Below are positions 26,154-33,546 of a DNA stretch of 64,000 nt, piece by piece; positions within the stretch are counted from its first letter, which is position 1, and every line of letters begins with the position of its first letter. A program made the translations under genes and the position numbers. This DNA is from Ignavibacteriales bacterium (GTDB taxonomy: Bacteria; Bacteroidota; Ignavibacteria; Ignavibacteriales; Ignavibacteriaceae), in assembly GCA_015709675.1 (NCBI GenBank), contig CP054182.1, forward strand, positions 2,521,448 through 2,585,447, read 5' to 3'. The notes under the pieces were generated by a model, which was not told the origin of the DNA, did not search any database, and worked only from the letters and a program-made list of their open reading frames with translations.

Positions 26154-26414
26154 TTACCAGCAATACATCTCTAAACATTGATCGGAATTGCAGGTGCTGT
26201 TCTCGGTATTCTTGATACAACAGCCAACTGACTCGTCGCCGACTAACTGCCAGCACCAGTTCTCGGTTGCCTGTCTGCATGCTTCATAAGTTGTTGGGCA
26301 ATGACTCGCCAGCAACACTTTGTCCTCTCTGAGATAGTTGATTGTGGTAACTGAGCTGAAGATTGCAAGGGCAATAACAGCGCCAATTATCAGGTTGAAC
26401 AGAATGTTTTTCAT
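26154..26414 (-). CDS. 8-cysteine 'CW-end' peptide 3
   Basis: An 86-aa precursor with the invariant leader (MKNILFNLIIGAVIALAIF, then SSVTTINYLREDKVLLA) and a core with eight cysteines (CPTTYEAC, NWCW, GCC, STCNSDQCLEMYCW). It has the same length as peptide 1 and occupies the equivalent second position in its block. It lies 6 bp before T9SS protein 3. Confidence 0.8.
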   Translation of the reverse strand: MKNILFNLIIGAVIALAIFSSVTTINYLREDKVLLASHCPTTYEACRQATENWCWQLVGDESVGCCIKNTENSTCNSDQCLEMYCW

Positions 26415-26446
26415 ATTGGTATCCTTTTTATTAGTTGAGGATTATT

Positions 26447-26466
26447 CCCGGTATTGCAATACCGGG
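26447..26466 (-). terminator. hairpin between cassette T9SS gene 4 and peptide 3
   Basis: A perfect 20-nt palindrome, CCCGGTATTGCAATACCGGG, in a spacer nearly identical to 19140-19220. Equivalent in position to the hairpin at 19172-19191. No strong T run follows. Confidence 0.5.
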
Positions 26467-26495
26467 TTAAGTCATCTTCTCTATGAACGGACAAA

Positions 26496-29400
26496 TTAAA
26501 ACTCCTTTTCCGGAATAACGGCAAGTTTGAGGACTTTAGATCCGATGCCGGGCATATCAACATGGGCGATATATATACCACCCGCCACTCTCTGCCCCTG
26601 CTCATTGGTCAGGTTCCAGTCAAGATACTGGTTATACAGATCATCATGCCGGAGTGTGGTCACTAATCTACCTGCCACAGTATATATCCTGATAACCGCC
26701 TGCTCCGGCAGACCGGTAAAGCGCATCACTCTGCCCAGCCCCCACTCTGCCCTGTTGGAAGCGATATACGGGTTCGGATAAACACTAATCTCTCCGGTTT
26801 TCTGCTGTGCCGTGGTTTTATCACTAAACTCAGCAGCTTTCAGCTCAATGGTAAACTGATCTCCCTCCATCAGTTGTTTATAGGTATCTATCCTGATAAC
26901 CGTACCCTCCGGAGGAAGACTGCCTCTTAGGGTAATCTCACCAAAGAGAATATCACTTTTGCTAAGCACCCCTGAGGAAGAAGCCAATGGCTCAGCATAG
27001 ATGCCATCGGGTTCAAGAAAACAGTAGAACCTCTCCCAGTCCTTAGTGCTGTTGCGCTGAGTCCAGAGAGTATCTCTCGGGGTAATGTTATCATAAATCT
27101 TAATTTTCAGCCGTTTCCCCCTGGTAACATCCCACACTTCAAAGGGGACTCTCCCTTTTGCCAGGGGGTCATTGCTCAGCAGAAACTCCAGCCCGCCAGA
27201 GTAACCGGAAGAATAATACTGACTCCCCTGAGCTGTGAAACGAATCTCGTAGTCACTCTTGCCAATGTTGTTATACAAATCTATCATCTGGATATTATTC
27301 GACCTGATTTCCCATCCTGTTCCTGCCGAACCTGCACCGGTATTGACCACAGAATCTCTCTGCCCTGAAGGGGAAAGAGAGTAAATCTGAGAGATACCAA
27401 AGGGTCTCTGCTCCGGAGGGAGGCGGTTCATCTGTGTTCTGTCAGGGTCATTAACCAGAACCATCCACCCCTGCTGAATGGATTTCTTAAGAGTGTCAGC
27501 AGAAAAATCAACAGAGGAACTGAGCACCAGTTCATTGGTGGTAGTGTTGGTAACTGAGTAATAGACAGAGTCCTTAGGGTTACCGGAGAAGGTGATATGG
27601 TAAATGCCGTCCTTAACGCTTGCCGGGTCAATAATTTTGAAAGAAACCTGGGCATTGTTTGAAGAACCCAGAGTCTGCACTGCCTGGAGCGATTCCCCCT
27701 GAGCGTAGGGGGAAGAGTAATCAATCTTCTTTCTTCCGGGAAAGACGGTATATACCTTAACCGGGCTTTCGGTAAAGGAGGGGGAGGAGAAGGGGTTATG
27801 AGAATAAGCAGTAACCCCGAAGTAATAGGGGAGCCCGGGGAGGAGTTTACCGCCTGAGAAGATATCCTTAGTGACGGAGATATATCTTCTGATACCGTTA
27901 TCCTTACCAATAATAACAGGAGCTTTAACAGCCAGACCATTGGCGATAATGTTATCTTCAATAACGGTAACCCCGTTTACCAGATCAAACAGGGCAATTT
28001 CTCTTGGTTCAGAGCCGAGTGAGTCAGCAAACTGCCAGACGCGGTAACCTTCGAAGGAGTAGGTAGTATCGTTCAGGTTCTGCCCGGTAATCATAAAATC
28101 CTCAATGTCATAACTCTCAGCGGAGTCATTCCACCAAAGGGTAACTTTACCTTCTTCTTCATAAATTTTAACCTCCGGAGAAGGAGGAGCAGAGGGAGTG
28201 AGGAAGTTATTTTCATAAGCGCGTTTCAGGAGTTTAGCTCTTTGCCGTAACAACTCAAGACTATTCATATTGTCAGTGCCCTGAGCAGCAATAACCGCAA
28301 GTACAATATGTATGGTATCTGAAGGGTTGAAAGTTACCGGACCGAGGGAAAAATATTGAAAAGGCCCAAACTTACTTAAACCTGGTCCTAAGCCCTTTGA
28401 TGCTGTCCATCCACTATTTGTTAATGGGTCGCCGGGAAATACAAATTTTGTAGTTTTATTAGTTACGAGGTCAATTATAGAATCTCCGTTTTCAAAAAAA
28501 CCCTCGGATCTAAAAAATAATCTTTTCTTATAACCTGGATCAGTAAATTTTCTAATAGAAGTATCGTACGATGCATTTGTAGTGAATGACATAAGGGGAA
28601 CAGGACTTTTATCTGAATACAATTGAGAGTCAGATATATTACTAATTTCAGAGAAAAGTAATAAACAACCTGCTGCTGGTGGTATTGTATATTCTCCGCC
28701 GTTATTATTCTGAAAATAACTGTATATAAGATTTTGAAGCGTATCAATACCCACAGAGGGATAATTATCCGGATTAACTGCCTGAAGAAATGATTGTGAA
28801 AATATAACCCTGGCATTACTAATACTATTACTGCCCTGATTAATAAGTTTTATTGACAATAAAACCACATCCTGAAGAAAGTTAGACCTGTTAAAGGCAA
28901 AAACAGAAACCTGTTCTTCAATTCCGAATGGAGGATCATTCATAAGAGGAGGCAAACGAACACTGATAGGAATAGCATCATGCGAAACATACCATAACAT
29001 TTCATCCCCAAAAATCTTAGGTACATCTATTCCGGGAGTATAAATATCATCTGAGTTCCGATCTTCCCAGGGGGCACCTGATAATACAGGCCATTCATTA
29101 AAATCTTTCTCAAAATTATTTCTTATATCACCATAAGGAAGTGATTCCCATTTATTACGGATCTTAAAAACTCTGTTGTTTTGATAAGGAATACTATTAT
29201 ATGTACCTGGTGTAAGATACTTTAAATGAACAAAAGGCGGTAACTGAAAACTGTCGTTTACTATGCCTGCAACGAAAAAGGAAATGTTTTCAGCAATAAA
29301 TCTTTTGTATGCATTCGAACCACCTGGCCAAAAACCACCAAATGTTAGATTATAGTCATCTTCATTATAGAGCCGGGATCCTATAACTCCTGCATTCGAG

Positions 29401-29522
29401 ACCCAGATTTTGTGCTGATTAATACTAATATAATTAAAATGGTGGCCAAATGGAGAATAAAGACCGCTCTGCTGAGCAAAACAGAGCGGTGTGAAAAATA
29501 CAAAAAAAAGAATAAATCTCAT
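26496..29522 (-). CDS. cassette T9SS protein 4 (~1000 aa)
   Basis: 1008 aa from the ATG at 29522, where a signal peptide begins (MRFILFFVFFTPLCFAQ). An upstream in-frame ATG at 29624 would overlap peptide 4 and place 34 polar residues before the signal. The N-terminal domain (GHHFNYISINQHKIWVSNAG; GAPWEDRNSDDIYTPGID) differs from the other three. The constant region begins near residue 391 (SLGPVTFNPSDT) and ends in the T9SS sorting domain. It has a distinctive SGGKLLPGLPYY where the others have NLIPGLPYY. First large gene of block 1. Confidence 0.85.
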   Translation of the reverse strand: MRFILFFVFFTPLCFAQQSGLYSPFGHHFNYISINQHKIWVSNAGVIGSRLYNEDDYNLTFGGFWPGGSNAYKRFIAENISFFVAGIVNDSFQLPPFVHLKYLTPGTYNSIPYQNNRVFKIRNKWESLPYGDIRNNFEKDFNEWPVLSGAPWEDRNSDDIYTPGIDVPKIFGDEMLWYVSHDAIPISVRLPPLMNDPPFGIEEQVSVFAFNRSNFLQDVVLLSIKLINQGSNSISNARVIFSQSFLQAVNPDNYPSVGIDTLQNLIYSYFQNNNGGEYTIPPAAGCLLLFSEISNISDSQLYSDKSPVPLMSFTTNASYDTSIRKFTDPGYKKRLFFRSEGFFENGDSIIDLVTNKTTKFVFPGDPLTNSGWTASKGLGPGLSKFGPFQYFSLGPVTFNPSDTIHIVLAVIAAQGTDNMNSLELLRQRAKLLKRAYENNFLTPSAPPSPEVKIYEEEGKVTLWWNDSAESYDIEDFMITGQNLNDTTYSFEGYRVWQFADSLGSEPREIALFDLVNGVTVIEDNIIANGLAVKAPVIIGKDNGIRRYISVTKDIFSGGKLLPGLPYYFGVTAYSHNPFSSPSFTESPVKVYTVFPGRKKIDYSSPYAQGESLQAVQTLGSSNNAQVSFKIIDPASVKDGIYHITFSGNPKDSVYYSVTNTTTNELVLSSSVDFSADTLKKSIQQGWMVLVNDPDRTQMNRLPPEQRPFGISQIYSLSPSGQRDSVVNTGAGSAGTGWEIRSNNIQMIDLYNNIGKSDYEIRFTAQGSQYYSSGYSGGLEFLLSNDPLAKGRVPFEVWDVTRGKRLKIKIYDNITPRDTLWTQRNSTKDWERFYCFLEPDGIYAEPLASSSGVLSKSDILFGEITLRGSLPPEGTVIRIDTYKQLMEGDQFTIELKAAEFSDKTTAQQKTGEISVYPNPYIASNRAEWGLGRVMRFTGLPEQAVIRIYTVAGRLVTTLRHDDLYNQYLDWNLTNEQGQRVAGGIYIAHVDMPGIGSKVLKLAVIPEKEF

Positions 29523-29535
29523 CAATGGAACTGAT

Positions 29536-29808
29536 TTACCAGCATGCGGATTGGCAATTGTTCCAGTCGGGATTGTTACATGTGGTGTTAGGAATTCTGA
29601 TACAACAGCCCTCTGATGCATCACCAGTCATTCTAAAACAGTTAGCTGCTCCGTTATCAAGCGCATACTGACACTCTTGGAATGTATCCGGGCAAGTTGT
29701 AGCAAGAACAACTTTATCCTCTCTGAGATAGTTGATTGTGGTAACTGAGCTGAAGATTGCAAGAGCAATAACAGCGCCAATTATCAGATTGAACAAAATG
29801 TTTTTCAT
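29536..29808 (-). CDS. 8-cysteine 'CW-end' peptide 4
   Basis: A 90-aa precursor: leader MKNILFNLIIGAVIALAIF, SSVTTINYLREDKVVLA, then a core with the eight cysteines in the same order (CPDTFQEC, ANCF, GCC, TTCNNPDWNNCQSACW). It follows the MauE/DoxX-like gene A by 14 bp and precedes T9SS protein 4 by 13 bp. Function unknown. Confidence 0.8.
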   Translation of the reverse strand: MKNILFNLIIGAVIALAIFSSVTTINYLREDKVVLATTCPDTFQECQYALDNGAANCFRMTGDASEGCCIRIPNTTCNNPDWNNCQSACW

Positions 29809-29822
29809 ATTGTACTCCCGTT

Positions 29823-30185
29823 TTATTTAGTGATTGTTTTTGACGGTAGTATTTTACCGGTGTAGTTATTAGTGATAAGAATAGCATTGGCTGCGAGGAA
29901 CAGAACAAAAAGGGATAATGCGGAGATTACAGAAATAAACTCAGTCGGTTTAAAAATCAGCAACAGACCGATAATAGACTCTGATGTGATAACCAGAAAA
30001 CTGATCTCAGAAATATAAGTCACACCAGTCTGAATAGCATTGGTCAGACTGATCAGGACAGAGGTAAACTCATCAGGGGAATATAATTTGAGAAAAGCAG
30101 TACCCAGCAATATCAACCCGAGGAACCTTAAAGCAAAGGGTTCTGATTTTCTAATAGTATTTCGCACAGAAGCCAGGGCGGTCAT
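29823..30185 (-). CDS. MauE/DoxX-like four-helix membrane protein A
   Basis: A 120-aa paralogue of the protein at 22602, first gene of block 1. It has the same four helices (LRFLGLILLGTAFLKLYSP, ISFLVITSESIIGLLLIF, VISALSLFVLFLAANAI). The two differ mainly between helices 1 and 2 and at the C-terminus. A good Shine-Dalgarno (GGAGGAAG) lies just before the ATG. No cysteines. Role in redox or disulfide maturation of the neighbouring 8-Cys peptides is inferred from the MauE family. Confidence 0.7.
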   Translation of the reverse strand: MTALASVRNTIRKSEPFALRFLGLILLGTAFLKLYSPDEFTSVLISLTNAIQTGVTYISEISFLVITSESIIGLLLIFKPTEFISVISALSLFVLFLAANAILITNNYTGKILPSKTITK

Positions 30186-30221
30186 TCTTCCTCCAAAAGT
30201 ACGATTATTTTTTTTTTTTGA

Positions 30222-30250
30222 AAGTTAGAAAGAATTTTTTATAATTGCAA
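30222..30250 (-). promoter_or_regulatory. candidate promoter of cassette block 1
   Basis: TTGCAA, 17 nt, TAACTT on the minus strand, ending 36 nt before MauE-like A, nearly the same geometry as the better promoter of block 2. Weak -10. An A/T tract of 12 bp lies between it and the gene. Confidence 0.4.
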
Positions 30251-30348
30251 GAGTTTTTTATCTTGAACTAAATAATTGCTGAAAATCTGATTAACAAAAA
30301 CAGTTCATTTTCAGTATTAAATTCTTTGCGAAGAGGGAAGTGACCGCT

Positions 30349-32694
30349 ATGAAAATTAGATTACCTGAGAATAAATTCGGTAACCGCAGGTTTTTACGGG
30401 TTTTTGGGCTTATTTATGTACTTTTGCTTCTTAATTCTGCTAATCTGTATGCCCAGTCAGTCGCAGGCACAGTGAAGGACAGAAGCAGCGGTGATGCTCT
30501 TTATGGAGTTAATATACTTGCTTACAGGGCCCCATCTGTTTCGGGTGCATCCCTGCTCGGTACTGCAACTGACATGCGCGGAAGATTCGAAATTACCTTC
30601 CACGAGGCCGGAGTTTATTACCTGAAAGTCAGTTATATCGGCTATAAAACGATGATTGATTCGGTAGTAATTCCAGCAAGAGGAAGTGTAACAAAGGATA
30701 TACAGCTTACTGCTGATGATGTAATGCTTGATCAGGTGCTGGTTCAGTCCAAGCGGGATACCTCGCGCCAGGCAGGATTTGTGGCAATACCTGTTGAAGC
30801 ACTTAATACAATACCAACATTCGGGGGTGAAAGAAACCTGTTCGGTGCTATTGTTATGCTGCCGGGGGTCGCCGTCTCATCTGAGCTTTCAAACGGATTG
30901 TATATACGTGGAAGTTCGCCGGATCAGCTGCTCGTGCTTGTGGATAATGTAATCCTCTATAATCCATTCCATCTCGGTGGCTTTGCTTCTGCATTTAACA
31001 CTGATGCTGTTGAGGATATTCAGTTAATCAAAGGGGCTTTTCCTGCTAAATACGGCGGCCGGCTCTCAGGAGTGCTTGATGTTAAACTGAAGGAAAATCT
31101 GCCGGGACAGTTTAAAGGTCTGCTTGCTCTGGGAACCATTACCTCACGCGCAGCCGTTGAGGGATATATTATACCTGAATTGAATTATATCATTTCATAC
31201 CGCACTTTCTATCTTGATAAGATTTTTGATCTGCTTATTCCGGAAACTACTCTCCCGTTTTATCATTTTAATGATTTGAACGCAAAAGTAAATCTGCGTG
31301 CTTCAGCAAAAGACCGGGTGCGTCTGAGCGGATATTTTGGCAGTGACAATCTTTTTACCAAAGGGAATAAGTCAGACGCCTCGTTTGACATAAACTGGGA
31401 GAATTCGATGCTGAGTGCTTCATGGCTGCATCTGAGCGGTGAGAAAAAATTCACCGAAGTTACGGCCACATATTCCGGTTATAGTTTTTCATCTCTCTTA
31501 AAAAATAATACTCCTGATGCATTCAAGAGTGATTATTATTCTTCTGTTACCATCTCTGATTTTGGACTAAAGGTGGACGGCCAGTATTTCAGCGATGAAA
31601 AACACACACTGAAAAATGGTCTTGAGGTTATTCAGCATAGTTTTACGCTTGGTTATAATAATTATTATGACAGTAAATCTGCCGGAGATGAACGGCTGCA
31701 GACTAATTTTATTGCTCCTGAAGTATCAGGATATCTGCAGGATGAATTTCAGGTGCATGCAAGACTCTTTTTAAACAGCGGACTCAGATTTTATTACCTG
31801 CCTAAATCAGATTTTATGTCAGCAGAGCCGCGTGTTTCTCTGGTGTTTGCTCTGACAGATAAGTTTTTTATAAAAGCAGCAGCAGCACAGACCAATCAGT
31901 TCGTTCATCTTCTGGTGAGGAATGATGTTGCGCTTCCGACTGATATATGGTTCCCTTCGGGTAAAAAGATACAACCCTCGAAAGCTAATCAGGGAGTACT
32001 TGGATTTGAGTATGAGTTTGCGGAAAAAGAATATCTGCTTACCGGAGAAATCTATTACAAGGGGATGAGAGATATATATGATTATGCTGATACAGCGAGC
32101 TTTTCTCCGGAGTCACCCCTTGAAGATCAGTTATCTGCGGGTACGGGAAAAGCATACGGAGCGGAGCTGTTCTTTAATAAACGCACCGGAGACTTTACCG
32201 GCTGGGTGGGATTCACACTGGCTAAGACCGAAAGAAATTTTGAAAAAGTGAATGCAGGCAGGCCGTTTCCTCCACGATATGATATACGGTTAGATCTTTC
32301 CGTTGTTGCTTCATATAAGCTGACTAAGAATATTGAGCTTGGAGCAACCTGGACTCTTAAAACAGGGCAGGCAATTACGATGCCGACTGGTATATATTAT
32401 TTCCCCGGCGTATTCTCAGCAAATTCTGACCGTGATCAGATTTTTCTTAATTACTCAGGACTGAATAATTACCGTATGCCGTCTTTCCATAAACTTGATA
32501 TGAGCATAAATTATTCAACTGAATGGCTGGGGAAGAAAACAAAACTGAATTTTAGTGTTTATAATGTCTATAACCACTCTAATCCGTTTGCGAGGTATCT
32601 CAGTTTTCCTGCCGGGGCTTATGGCGACCCGGAGTTACGGCAGTTTACTCTTTTTCCGGTATTTCCAAGTTTTAGCATCCTGACGGAGTTTTAA
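30349..32694 (+). CDS. TonB-dependent outer-membrane receptor with carboxypeptidase-like N-terminal domain
   Basis: 781 aa from the ATG at 30349 (GAGGGAAG about 9 nt upstream; a GTG three codons earlier is less likely). Signal peptide to about residue 36 (ANLYAQ), a CarboxypepD_reg-like beta domain (VAGTVKDRSSGDALYGVNILAY... YLKVSYIGYKT), a plug with MLPGVAVSSELSNGLYIRGSSPDQLLVLVDNV, and a ~22-strand barrel ending in FSILTEF. It imports an unknown ligand across the outer membrane with TonB energy. It overlaps the DUF4249 gene by 1 nt, a pairing common in Bacteroidota. Confidence 0.88.
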   Translation: MKIRLPENKFGNRRFLRVFGLIYVLLLLNSANLYAQSVAGTVKDRSSGDALYGVNILAYRAPSVSGASLLGTATDMRGRFEITFHEAGVYYLKVSYIGYKTMIDSVVIPARGSVTKDIQLTADDVMLDQVLVQSKRDTSRQAGFVAIPVEALNTIPTFGGERNLFGAIVMLPGVAVSSELSNGLYIRGSSPDQLLVLVDNVILYNPFHLGGFASAFNTDAVEDIQLIKGAFPAKYGGRLSGVLDVKLKENLPGQFKGLLALGTITSRAAVEGYIIPELNYIISYRTFYLDKIFDLLIPETTLPFYHFNDLNAKVNLRASAKDRVRLSGYFGSDNLFTKGNKSDASFDINWENSMLSASWLHLSGEKKFTEVTATYSGYSFSSLLKNNTPDAFKSDYYSSVTISDFGLKVDGQYFSDEKHTLKNGLEVIQHSFTLGYNNYYDSKSAGDERLQTNFIAPEVSGYLQDEFQVHARLFLNSGLRFYYLPKSDFMSAEPRVSLVFALTDKFFIKAAAAQTNQFVHLLVRNDVALPTDIWFPSGKKIQPSKANQGVLGFEYEFAEKEYLLTGEIYYKGMRDIYDYADTASFSPESPLEDQLSAGTGKAYGAELFFNKRTGDFTGWVGFTLAKTERNFEKVNAGRPFPPRYDIRLDLSVVASYKLTKNIELGATWTLKTGQAITMPTGIYYFPGVFSANSDRDQIFLNYSGLNNYRMPSFHKLDMSINYSTEWLGKKTKLNFSVYNVYNHSNPFARYLSFPAGAYGDPELRQFTLFPVFPSFSILTEF

Positions 32695-33506
32695 TGCAAA
32701 AGAAAATTCTTTTACTTATCGTAATCACTTCTGTATATTTAACTTCATGTGATGACCTGACTGTTGAGAATAATCTTTCTTACGAAGAAAAAATGGTTGT
32801 CCGTTCTGTTGTTTCTGCAGGTAAACCTATAGAGCTCTTTTTGGCAAGAACAACACCTCCTAATTCTGCATACGACACTGCTTCATCGTATGTTTATAAT
32901 GCAGTAGTTATTGTCAGTTCTCCAACTATTTCAGATACCTTAAAATATCAGGGAGCGGGTAAATATGTAAGCTCCAGGATGAACGCGAGAAACGGGGAAG
33001 AATATACGATGAATATTTTATCCGGGGAAAAAAGGGCTGTGGCAGAAACACAGGTTCCTTTCACCACAACTTTCCAGGCAGGACGGCTATTGACCAGAAT
33101 AGAAGCCAATGGTGATACGTCATACTATATTGAGGGGGTGCTGACCCCAAGACCGGGCGCAGTGTATGGTGTAACATGGTCAATTATTGACGGTCTGACA
33201 TCAACGGTTATTGAAGATACTGTACTCAACCAGTTAAACAGAGAGCAGGATAAAACACTGCTGGGTCATCTTGTTGTGCGAACAAGAACTCTACCTCCTG
33301 CATTAGTCAAACAATACAGGAATTCTTTGTTCATCAGAGTCCATGCGTTTGATGAAAAGTTTTATAAGTTTTTTATCACTCAGGATGCAAATAATGCATC
33401 AACCAATATATTCAGCCAATCTGGAACCGCACTCAGGTGGAATGTAAGCGGTGATGCAATAGGAATGTTTGTGGGGAAAAGTGATTTTACTGTAAGGATT
33501 CCTTAA
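32694..33506 (+). CDS. DUF4249 lipoprotein
   Basis: A 270-aa protein whose ATG overlaps the receptor stop (TAATG). Lipobox VYLTSC (Cys19). The beta-sandwich-rich body (MVVRSVVSAGKPIELFLAR near residues 34-52, YVYNAVVIVSS, NGEEYTMNI) matches the DUF4249 family, which accompanies TonB receptors and is presumed to act as an outer-membrane partner, as SusD does for SusC. Ends at a bidirectional terminator. Confidence 0.8.
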   Translation: MQKKILLLIVITSVYLTSCDDLTVENNLSYEEKMVVRSVVSAGKPIELFLARTTPPNSAYDTASSYVYNAVVIVSSPTISDTLKYQGAGKYVSSRMNARNGEEYTMNILSGEKRAVAETQVPFTTTFQAGRLLTRIEANGDTSYYIEGVLTPRPGAVYGVTWSIIDGLTSTVIEDTVLNQLNREQDKTLLGHLVVRTRTLPPALVKQYRNSLFIRVHAFDEKFYKFFITQDANNASTNIFSQSGTALRWNVSGDAIGMFVGKSDFTVRIP

Positions 33507-33513
33507 AATAAAA

Positions 33514-33539
33514 GCCGGAACGGTTATTGCCGTTCCGGC
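33514..33539. terminator. bidirectional terminator between DUF4249 and phosphohexomutase genes
   Basis: Perfect 10-bp stem GCCGGAACGG/CCGTTCCGGC with a TTATTG loop, 7 bp after each convergent stop. Confidence 0.85.
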
Positions 33540-33546
33540 ATATATC

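Larger units (their letters stand above)
23115..30185 (-). repeat. cassette block 1 (tandem duplicate of block 2)
   Basis: About 7.07 kb containing, in transcription order, MauE-like A, peptide 4, T9SS protein 4, peptide 3 and T9SS protein 3. The same gene order, spacers and a 116-bp identical segment recur in block 2. Confidence 0.85.

Noticed and set aside
26496-29624. Start of T9SS protein 4 at 29624
   Set aside because: It would add 34 polar residues before an obvious signal peptide and overlap most of the 8-Cys peptide 4 core. The ATG at 29522 is preferred.
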